Shown here: positions 22,279 through 32,400 of the stretch, in pieces
Position numbering within the stretch: position 1 is the stretch's first letter
Layout: each line of letters starts with the position of its first letter
Assembly: GCA_033675265.1 (NCBI GenBank)
Contig: JAUJYZ010001058.1
Location: 602,501-666,500, forward strand
DNA: 64,000 bases
Direction of reading: 5' to 3'
Origin: Actinostola sp. cb2023
Lineage: Eukaryota > Cnidaria > Anthozoa > Actiniaria > Actinostolidae
Made by a program: the position numbers and the translations under genes
The notes under the pieces: model-generated
Seen by the model: only the letters and a program-made list of their open reading frames with translations
What the model was told of the DNA's origin: nothing
The model's database searches: none

Positions 22279-22292
22279 GTTGGTATGGCAAC
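22279..22292. promoter_or_regulatory. RFX X-box-like site upstream of DRC10
   Basis: The minus strand reads GTTGCCATACCAAC 39 bp upstream of the DRC10 start codon. It has one perfect half-site (GTTGCC), the central AT and a near-perfect second half (ACCAAC; consensus RRNAAC), so there is one mismatch to GTHNYYATRRNAAC. RFX factors drive many core ciliary genes from such promoter-proximal sites. Binding is inferred from sequence only. Confidence 0.65.
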
Positions 22293-22669
22293 GCATGGAA
22301 ACACACAGGCAACCCAAACAATATATATTTATACTCGGGCAATATAGCCTGCGTTACATCCGAACTCCATCCGAACTAACCCTCGTTTATTTCCGTTGAA
22401 ACATCGTTGGAACTCGCTATGCTATATTGTAGTTACCAGGAAGCATCCCTCGTATGGTGTCAAGGGTGCTTTTTTGATGCTTCCCTCTCCATTCTTTATC
22501 TTTATTTCATTTATTTTATCTTTGTATGTATTTTATCTTTGTATATTTTTCGTTGGAGAAAACTGTAATAAATAAATAAATCAGAAAAGGCTCGAAACGT
22601 CTCAAAATAAAGTACAGTTTTATAGGTCCCGGCGGAAAGGTGATACATTTTCTGTTAAAAAGACTCCGT

Positions 22670-23038
22670 TATAACGGACACCCGTTTTAACGGACAACGG
22701 ACACTTTTTTACAGCCCGAACAGCAAAATTTAATACAAAATCAACCCCGTTATAACGGACAGTCTGATTACACACCATTGCGCTAATGGTTGCACTAATA
22801 CGATTAAAAGTTTAATATCCGTCTGGATATCGTATGTGGCAAAAGTTCGCCACAATGGCGCTAAGAATTCACATGAAGTTTTTTACAAGACAGAAACGTA
22901 AGCTAAGACTACAGTATGTTCAGTGTACAGTCTTCTTTTTATTCTTCTCTACATTGTAAGAAACCCCGTTATAACGGACACCCCGTTATAACGGACACTT
23001 TCTCTGGTCCCTTCGGTGTCCGTTATAACGGGGTTCCA
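22670..23038. mobile_element. TIR element with CCGTTATAACGGACAC ends
   Basis: Direct and inverted CCGTTATAACGGACAC copies lie at both ends (22676-22752; 22965-23038). The motif resembles the tandem unit at 42.8-43.7 kb. It occupies the gap between DRC10 and the GPN1 3' end; no transposase is seen. Confidence 0.55.
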
Positions 23039-23110
23039 CAGTACTCTTTTTTATGTTATAGAAATTTCCTTTAACCTTTCAATATAATAACATGTATTAC
23101 TAGATTGTAC

Positions 23111-23116
23111 TTTATT
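23111..23116 (-). promoter_or_regulatory. Poly(A) signal of GPN1
   Basis: AATAAA on the minus strand 68 bp after the GPN1 stop codon, a usual distance for a short 3' UTR. Confidence 0.6.
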
Positions 23117-23183
23117 TTTTGAACTAATAATACAAAATATTTTAAAAGAGTGAGCAGCGCTTTGGTGTAATCACCCCTCTCTG

Positions 23184-24146
23184 TTATGATTCCTCAGATT
23201 TTGATTGTTTCAAAAACCTTTGGAACGATTCATATTCAGTTTCTTCTTCCTCATTTTCATCAACGTCTCTTACATTTCCATTATCATCATCATCATCACT
23301 GTCAAGTTCTGCCCCTAATGAGATACCAATAGGCCTTGGAGCTGTTGATAGCAGTTGCGAGCCAGCTGCCTGAGCTGTTAGTGGTACAGATTTTCCTTCA
23401 CCTAAATCTTTCTGGAGTTGTTGTAATTGTTGTAATTTTTCTTCCTCTGCTTTCTTGGCTTTCTCTGCTTTGAGCCTTTCATATTCTAGAAGATAGACAA
23501 AAGGATCCTATTGAGTCTGGCACTTTTATTAACTGAAAGAAGCAGTATTAATATAATACAGTAGCCAAAAATCAATGCACTACCCAAAATCACCATCATC
23601 ACATTCATCTACCCCTCATGATAAATAACTAGACGCTCTACTAGCGTGAACTTGGGCTTCTTAATAAAGCTGTTTTGATAGATTTTAAATGTGAAACCTA
23701 ATAGCTTGTATCATCATACAGAAGTAGTTTTAGCCTACATGTATTACTTGCAGAATTTAAGTCACTCGTTGTGTGACTCAGTAGAGCATGCATACGTAAT
23801 TAGCTTCAACACTCACACTCCTAGCTGACAGCTGCATGGCGAAGCACATTTCGATTTCGATTACCTTGCAAGAAACGATTTCACAAACTCAATAAAATTA
23901 CGATCGAGTTCTTACTAAGCCACAGACATCTGTTAGAAATACACTTTCAGACTTGCAAGGCCAAAAAGTATTCTCTAGGATATTTGCATATTTACTAAGC
24001 AGTATTAATGAACGACTCGACTGGCTCGAGCAAGGGAGCACGGCAAAATCCTTTTTGAATGCTGCTGGTGATTTGATTTATCGTTACGTACGTCTGCCAT
24101 CTTGAATTTCGTTGATAAGCTGCTGACCACAACTTCTGTATACTCA

Positions 24147-24177
<31 letters not shown>

Positions 24178-26232
24178 GCGCATGCGCTATGGTGAACTTG
24201 CAGATTTGGCGTAGAAACACGACGACGACCAAAAAGAATAACCGTCTGTAATCTTAGACTTGGGCCTTCCACAGGAAGCCCAAGTAATAACAGACTCCCA
24301 CTTCTTAGTAACAAAAACAAGGACCCATACTGTCATTCTAGGGGTACCATTCTAGGTGTCAAAAGACGAGAAGACACTTGAACGTATTACACAGGGATCC
24401 CAAGCTATATGTAACACAGGGATCCCACTACTCAATAAAAAGGTTGTCAAAAAAATTGGCTACTTGGAGATGAGTAACCAGCTAGACATACAATTTGGAA
24501 TAGATGCCTTTCTGCAGTGACAGTGATTTTCAGTGTAGTGGCCAACAGTGATAGAAGCTGTTCATCATCATCATCATCCTAATAACCCTGTACCCCTTTC
24601 TCTATTATCACCATCATCTACAACTACCATCGTAAAGGCATCATCTTTCAGCAAACAAACATTATAATGATCATAACTGCCATCAATGAATGTGCATTTA
24701 CAGAAATACAGAATACAAAACGTACAACAATACAACTCAAGTTTCTGGTTCTTACTAGTTGTCAGTTTGTTGTAGTTGTTTATTATTATTATTGTTGTAG
24801 TTGTTTATTATTATTATTGTTGTAGTTGTTTATTATTATTATTGTTGTAGTTGTTTATTATTATTATTGTTGTAGTTGTTTATTATTATTATTGTTGTAG
24901 ATGTTTATTATTATTATTGTTGTAGTTGTTTATTATTATTATTGTTGTTGTATTATTATTGTTTATTAGTTGTTTATTATTATTGTTGTTTATTATTATT
25001 ATTGTTGTAGTTGTATTATTATTGTTGTTGTAGTTTGTATTATTATTGTTGTAGTTGTTTATTATTATTATTGTTTGTTTATTGTTGTAGTTGTTTATTA
25101 TTATTATTGTTGTAGTTGTTTATTATTATTATTATTGTTGTAGTTGTTTATTTATTATTGTTTATTATTTATTTTGGTTGTAGTTGTTTATTATTATTAT
25201 TGTTTAGTTGTTTATTATTATTATTGTTGTAGTTGTTTATTATTATTATTGTTGTAGTTGTTTATTATTATTATCTCAGTTGTTTATTAACTATTGTTGT
25301 AGTTGTTTATTATTATTTGGTGTAGTTGTTTATTAATTATTGTTGTAGTTGTTTATTATTATGTACTATTATATAACACACCCCCATTATTGTTGGGGTT
25401 GGTAGTTGTTTATTATTATCATTGTTGGCTATGTAGTTGACGGGGAGGTGCGAAGACCTTTTTTGTTGTAGTTGTTTATTATTAAATTGTTGCAGCTTGT
25501 TGTAGGTTATTATTATTTTTTGGGTGTTTAGCATTATTTTTTGTGTTGTTTATTGGTTTTTTAGTTGATATAAAGTTGATTTTGTTGCCAGGATTATTAT
25601 TATTTTGGGGGGTTGATAAAATTGTTGTATGTTTATTATTATTATTGTGTTTTCGCTTTTATCCTTGGAGACAAAAATGGACTTCTTTTTGGGTTACTAT
25701 TATATAACACACTCCCAGGGGGGTACTTTTCAGTGAGGGCTACCGTTGGCTGGGCTGTTGGACTTTTTTTGGGTCTTGTTTTTGCGTTAGCTTGGACTTT
25801 TTCTGGGGTTTAAAAAAAGTTTGGTCTCATTCGCACCTCCCCGTCGTTATGGACTTTTTGGGGGTTTAAAAGTTTGCCTCATTCGCACCTCCCCGTCACT
25901 GATACCCCCTCCCCCCCCCCCCTGGGAACACACCTGGCCTGTATTCCTTCTCATACTCATCAACAGCTTGTCCAACAGCATTTAAGAACTCCTCAAACCC
26001 AGCACCCGTCATGGAGGACACACCTACAGTGTGTAAATTTTGATAAAATTCATCAAGAACAAGACTCATCGATCTTGTCAAACTTGACATGTATGTTGTA
26101 TCCTGAGAAAGTGCTTCTTGGAAAACTTCAAAATCCTTCATCCACTCGATAGCAAAACTATGATCCACAATATCTGTCTAATAAATAAAATCAATAAAAA
26201 AAAGAATGAGCGAGAAGGGAATATTAGGCCCA

Positions 26233-26268
<36 letters not shown>

Positions 26269-28908
26269 ACTCAGGGGATTCAGTGACGGGGAGGTGCGAA
26301 GACCTTTTTTGGGGTTTGAAATTTTCTGGTGGACTTTTTTTGATATAAAGATTTTGACAAGGACTTTTTGGGGGGTTGATAAAAATGATATCCTACTGTT
26401 CTCGATTTTATGCAGAGAAAAATTGGTCTTTTTTTGGGGGTTGCACGATTTTGGTACTCCCCCCCCCGTTGGTACTTTTTTGGGGTCTTCATTGAGAATT
26501 TTTGAATCTAATGGACTAATACTTTTTTGGGTCTTGTTTTTGCATAATGGACTTTTTATTTGCACCATTTCAGTAAGTATTGCCGGACTTTTTTGCACTG
26601 AAATACTGGCCCTTCATTATATTTAAAACATTTAAATCAACAGCTACATGTACCCCCTACCCCCCCCTAGAGGATTACAGGATTAGTGTGCAGTGTCCAT
26701 GTTAGGAAAGTGATGCAAGACTAATTACAGTAATTTCTTCATTGAGAATTCAAAAATGTTGAGGAGAATCTAGATTTTGATCACTAATACTGTTAATGCA
26801 TGGATATCTTCAGTATAACCTCTCTAAAACGCGACACAATTGGCATGACACCTTCTACTATCTTCATCAAAGCCTTCAGTGTTGTCACAACATTTCAGTA
26901 AGTATTGCTGTTGGATGTGATGACGGACAGTTTGTCCTGAAAACACTGGCCTTCATTATATTTAAAACATTTAAATCAACAGCTACATATACATACCTTA
27001 TTCATAACTACGATGAAAGGCAGCTTTGTCTTATAGAGAATACTACAAGCATAGAGCATATTAGACATAAATGTAACAGGATTAGTGCTTCTTGCAGTGT
27101 CCATTATGTAAACAACCACAGTAGGAAATGATGATGCAAGAGCCTCGGTGATGATTGAACCAGATGCTGACCAAGTGAAGACTTCTATTTGTCCTGGAGT
27201 GTCAAAAATGGCATACCTAAAAATAATTTGCCACCAATCATTGACAGCTTCTAAGGTCATACTTTCAAAAATTTTATATATCGGTACAAAAAAAAAATAA
27301 AGAAAAGAGATAAAAAGATACTTGGACCCGATTCTGGTCAAAGAAGCTGATTGGTCAGCTTTGGTAATCGTTGAGCATAAACTAAACTTAAATAACAAAA
27401 TATTACAAAGCCGTGGGCGTAGCTTATCATACCAGAGAATAAAATCATGGGTTGACAGCCTTCACAACTAATGAAATTTACAACACATGCTCAGAGGTCA
27501 TACTTCTCACTAAAGTTTTATGATGCCGTAAAAAATTTATTGTGACTACACGACATTATGCTATACTATTAACAATAATTATTCCATGAAATTGAGTCGT
27601 ACATGAGCTGATAGCCAACGAGGCGCTCTCTACTCGTGGTACATGTATATGAGCTGCTAGCCTACAATGTACTACTAGAGTAACCAATCAGAGCACGAGC
27701 TTGCTCATATCCAGTGGTTGTCTACATGTATATAATAATGCTGCTTATTCACTAGACTTACTGATATTCTGAACCTTTTTTCTCCATGAAGGTCATGACT
27801 TGGTCAAATCTTGTAGCAAATAGATTCAAGGATGTCATAATACCACCGTTAGGTCCAAGACCAAACTGTTTCATCACCTCCTTGTAGTTCACAGTGTCTC
27901 TAATATCAATATTTGTAGGATATGGAACTTCATGAACGGCAGGGTCAAGATTGACTACATATGGTGGTTCCTTCTTGCTATGAAAGTGTGCAGTCAGTCG
28001 CTGAGCAAACATAATAGAAACAAATGTTTTATGGAATAATTCCTGTGAGAATATTTACAGATAGGAATATATGTATTATTTATTCTTGGGTTGCAACCAC
28101 ATGACTCAAAATCCCATGAGATATAAATGAAACAGCCGCCATGTTGGATGATCTACATTGTAACAAGAGAAGCTAAAAGGAATGTTTTGTTATTGTCATC
28201 CAACATGGCGGCTATGACGTAATGTGCAACCCAAGAATACTAGGAAATTGTTAGAGGCCATTAAAAGGGATTGCTGAGAATTTCCATCTTAATAGTCCCT
28301 TTTCGCATTCACAGATCCCATTGTAAAACTGCTGTACTTATTGACATCAGACGCATTTGTACAGGGTTAGCCTCGAGTCAGTGTAAATTATTCACAAATA
28401 TCAACAAGAACACGAAAATATGTTGACATGAAACAATAGAAACATTTTTGAATACTCCAGTTTCGAGTTGTTTACGGATCTTGACAAAAGATGCATTTGC
28501 TCAGCCTTAGCCTCAATTCAGCGTAAATTATTCACAAATACCAACGAGAATGTGAAAAATGTTGACATAGGACAATAGAATCATTTTTTAATTCCACAGG
28601 TTTATTCTCTGGATTGAGGCTAAGGCTGAGCAAATGCGTCTTTTGTCAAGAAGTACAGCAGTGTCTAAACAACTCGAAACTGAAGTATTGCACGGACTGT
28701 TTTCTGAATCGAGCCTGTACAAATGCGTCTTTTGTCAAGGACAGTGGTCATCTCTAAACAACGTGAAACTGGAGTATTACTTTATTAATTAATTACTTTA
28801 TAGCACTTCTTTTCCTCAATTTATATATATTATTGCAGCTTTGATAATGGATGAGGTTAAATCTCTCCCTCCCCTCCCCAATCCCTTCTTTTTGACCGCA
28901 ACCTCTGT

Positions 28909-28950
<42 letters not shown>

Positions 28951-29327
28951 GGCAGTACGTATTTAACAGCAAAAAATAGTACAGTTCTCAGTACTTTTTG
29001 GTATTTTTTTCGCCTTGCTAGGGGGGCAAAACCAGGGGCCCTCTGCCCCTGTGCTGTGTACGGCCCTGATATATGGGATTGAATCTACCAATGCATATTA
29101 GGATTCGAACCGTGTCGACCGCCATGTCATGTCTACTGACCACTCTGACACTTGTCCACACGTGAACATAACATAACCAACACTTTTAACAAATTTCACT
29201 TGAAACGAATAAAACAACACACCTGCACAAATGTGGTCTTTCCAGAGCCTGCCATCCCTAAAACGATGATACAAACAGGGTTTTTCAATGCGGAGTGTCT
29301 TTTATCTCCACCACTTGCTTCCGCCAT
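23184..29327 (-). CDS. GPN1: GPN-loop GTPase 1 (XAB1), complete, five exons
   Basis: GPN1 is a cytoplasmic SIMIBI-class GTPase that acts with GPN3 and RPAP2 in nuclear import and assembly of RNA polymerase II. Exons (minus): 29327-29223, 28000-27762, 27216-26997, 26177-25934 and 23485-23184; phases agree and give 369 residues (human about 374). Visible motifs: P-loop GMAGSGKTT at about 24-32; [20 protein letters not shown]; the diagnostic GPN loop GLGPNGG; G3 [35 protein letters not shown]; and the G4 NKTD, split across exons 3 and 4. The tail is acidic (EDSDSDD-like) and ends in [13 protein letters not shown]. The start is the ATG at 29327 (AAAATGGCGG), read back to the shared promoter with FDXR. 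Introns hold foldback elements, a tRNA-like sequence and, in intron 4, a 25-bp AT-rich tandem array. Identity is essentially certain. Confidence 0.97.
24775..25350. repeat. 25-bp AT-rich minisatellite in GPN1 intron 4
   Basis: The unit GTTGTAGTTGTTTATTATTA plus TTATT is repeated about 20 times, degenerating towards 25.6 kb. Confidence 0.9.
25717..26600. mobile_element. Foldback-type elements with GACGGGGAGGTGCGAA core flanking GPN1 exon 4
   Basis: Segments on both sides of exon 4 share CCCAGGGGG..TACT, GACGGGGAGGTGCGAA and GGACTTTTTGGGG motifs. A poly-G run is at 26228-26267. The same sequence forms the inverted repeat at 29948-30408 in FDXR intron 1. Exon 4 itself (25934-26177) is intact. 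Confidence 0.6.
28081..28239. mobile_element. MITE in GPN1 intron 1 with TATTCTTGGGTTGCA ends
   Basis: Perfect terminal inversion. Inner arms carry GCCGCCATGTTGGATGA and its inverse. Confidence 0.75.
28330..28780. repeat. Multi-copy inverted repeat in GPN1 intron 1
   Basis: The motif around GACGCATTTGTACAG / GACAAAAGATGCATTTGCTC and GTAAATTATTCACAAATA occurs twice direct, then twice inverted. No coding content. Confidence 0.6.
28911..28949. repeat. Poly-G tract
   Basis: About 39 consecutive G on the plus strand. Length may be an assembly estimate. Confidence 0.85.
29092..29160 (-). repeat. tRNA-like sequence, probably a SINE head
   Basis: The minus strand has a perfect Pol III B box (GGTTCGAATCC) preceded by an A-box-like AGTGGTCAGTAG. 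The acceptor stem does not close and the arms are imperfect, so I read it as a degenerate tRNA or tRNA-derived SINE rather than a working tRNA gene. Confidence 0.4.
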
Positions 29328-29471
29328 TTTGAAAACCAATACCCATAATGCAACGCAGTTCCACACACACACGCCTTGGGGCCTGGGAACGACATCAGTC
29401 ACTTGGAAAATAAAAGGGATCGAAGTTTATTGGAGATTCTGCTTCATTTTTCATCCAAAAAAATACCTATT
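29328..29471. promoter_or_regulatory. Bidirectional promoter between GPN1 and FDXR
   Basis: Only 144 bp separate the GPN1 start codon (minus) from the FDXR start codon (plus). A CCAAT box lies on the plus strand at 29336-29340 and one on the minus strand at 29429-29433. No TATA box is evident. Transcription starts are not visible, so 5' UTRs share this space. Bidirectional use is inferred from geometry. Confidence 0.7.
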
Positions 29472-32400
29472 ATGAGATCTAGTTGGTCGTTTAAAACACG
29501 TTATGGTCGTGTATACAGGTTACTCGTATCAACACGTTCCTACAGCAGTAGTCAGTATGTACCCCATGTATGCATAGTAGGGGCTGGTCCAGCTGGATTC
29601 TATACTGCACAGCAAATACTTAAGGTTGGTGGACTACTTCTATATTGTAGTTTTACAGTGTTATTTTTCACCTCAGATTGCAACGTGAATCACACAGGAA
29701 GCCCAAACAAAATATGATTGCACCCAATAGTCCCTGTCACCACCCCCATAGGGTTTGATTAAGTATATATCAATATAGTCTTAGCAAGAAATGTTTGTAC
29801 TGTGTATTGTCAGCTGGATGTGATATTTAGTATGGCAATAACATGTCAAGGGTGGGATGAGGGGGTAAGAAAGGGACTGGGAGTATTAAGTAAAAAGTTC
29901 CCATGACACAGGAAACCCACGACAACTCATTGTGACAATTTATGACAATAAGCCAGTTCAGAGTTTAAGAATAAGGTTCAGTGCGCATGCGATTTTATCC
30001 CAATTATATCACCTTCTTTTGTTATTTAAAAATCACACAAACGTTAACAAAAGAAGGTGATAAAATCGGGATAAAATCCCCAGGGGGGGTACTCAGGGGT
30101 ATCAGTGACGGGGAGGTGCGAATGAGGCCAAACATTTTAACCCCAAAAAAGTCCAATTTTTCTCCACATAAAATCGAGAACGGTAGGATATCATTTTTAT
30201 CAACCCCCCAAAAAGTCCTTGACAAAATCTTTATATCAAAATAAGTCCACCAGAAAAATGAAAACCCCCAAAAAGTCCCAAGCCGCGAATTTCAAACCCC
30301 AAAAAAGCCTTCGCACCTCCCCGTCACTGATACCCCTGAGTACCCCCCCTGGGATAAAATCGCATGCGCACTGAACCTTATTCTTAAACTCTGAACTGGC
30401 TTATTGAACAATATTTTTCCTAGTCCCATAACACTGCAAAAGTAGACATATTTGACCATCTACCAATCCCATTTGGACTTGCAAGATTTGGTATTGCACC
30501 TGACCATCCAGAAACAAAGGTATAGTTTGGTGGACAGTAGTTATACCAGTATCACTGAGGGTCAAGGGGGGGGGGGGAGTCATGTACTACACACAAACAG
30601 GCATAATAAACACAGATACATGTTGTTGGGACATTACATATAGCTACAATAGCAGTACTCATGCATTATAGAGAGACCAACATAAGTTTCTTTGTTTTGT
30701 CTCTGCGACATGACTGCAACAAAGTTTATTCAAGAAAATTGCTGGTACAGAGGAATTTTTGGGGGGCATAAGCCCCACTAGCTGCCCCCAAAATACACAC
30801 TTCATCTTGTCATTTGTTGATTGCTTGCCCTTAAATGACTCATACATTGTCCTTAAATAGAACTTATAAATGTTTTTTTTTATTCTACAGAATTGTATCA
30901 ACCAATTCACAACCACAGCATTGTCTGAAAGGTGTTCATTTTTTGGTAATGTTCATGTAGGAAAGGATGTCAAAGTGAAGGAATTACAACATGCATATGA
31001 TGCTGTAGTTCTGGTAAGTTCAAGGGGTTCATGCAAGAGCAATGTAATACAATCACTGATTAAAAACTACTTTCTCCTCTAGAAACTTTGAATTCCAAAG
31101 GAGAATTTGAATTCTGATCACAACTAGTACTTCACTTGTCTTATACATTGTATGTACACTTGTACCAACAAATGAACAATCTATTCATGGGGGGTGGGGA
31201 GAGGAACAAGTGTTCAGCAAGAGCAAGCAAGGTTGTACAGTTGATTCAGTCAAGAACTTCATTGACATAAGTTTTCTTGTAAAACCATATTATAGTGTTA
31301 TGGAGCCGAAGATGATAGAAGGCTGGGGATTCCAGGAGAGGTGAGGTGATATTATTAATACTTATTTACTGGGACCGAGGGAAACAATTTGTGGTCGTGA
31401 GACTGTCAATGTTTACCTGATCGAGGCTCCTCCGAGGGAAACATCAGCGGTTGAGGGACCACAAAACATACTGCTTTCCCGAAGTCCCAGTAAATAAGCG
31501 TTTTGTTATATACCAAGACAGTGTCAAAAAAAATAAAAAAATATATATATATGTATGTTGCAAAAAAAAACAAACTAAAAATTAGGTTGCATTTCTGGTT
31601 AGGTAGCTTCCGGTTTTGTTTTTATCGGTCCATAACATATCGTTGCCCGATCAGAGCTGTTGCCAGGAAACAGTCAAATTTGATTACTTTTATGTGATAC
31701 CCTCTCGTCCAATGAGAGGCCGAGAAATATGGACTTTGACACATGGTATATAACAATGCCCTTTATTTTTGAGTACATAATAATAATTATGTATTTATAT
31801 ACCAGTAAGTCTAGTTACCTCCTTAGGATTTATATGGTGTTTATGCCGCTAGAGCATTCGTTGGCTGGTATAATGGTCTTCCAGAAAATGTTAATGTAAG
31901 TGCTTCATTGTGATCCTGCCTTGTATGCTTACAAGTGTATATCTCATTTTTTAAAGTAATCAGTATTTAAATAATTTAAAGTAATTTACAATAACACCAT
32001 GTACTTTTATTATTTTTAATACTTTGCTCGTCATCTCACTTTCATCAAGTTATCACCAGACTTAAGCTCAGACACAGCCGTTATTATTGGGCACGGAAAT
32101 GTTGCAATAGATGTAGCAAGGATTCTTTTGTCTCCTATTCAATTTCTTGAGGTATGATTATAGCAATCCTTACCAGGTTTGGAAGAGTATTTTTGTATAG
32201 ACCTTTTCATGGATAGACCGGAAGTAGCTGAACGGAGTGCATTCTGGTCTAGCTTCGGCACAAACACAACAATCAAGGCGCCATATGGGCTGCAATAATG
32301 ACACAAAATACTCCTTGACATGTGGCATAATGACCCATCTAACATTAGTAAAATATAGTAATCTCTAGTAACTACATTATACGGTCTATCACGTATAATT

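Noticed and set aside
29092..29160. Functional tRNA gene
   Set aside because: B box is perfect but the acceptor stem does not pair and anticodon arm is poor; better read as SINE or decayed tRNA.
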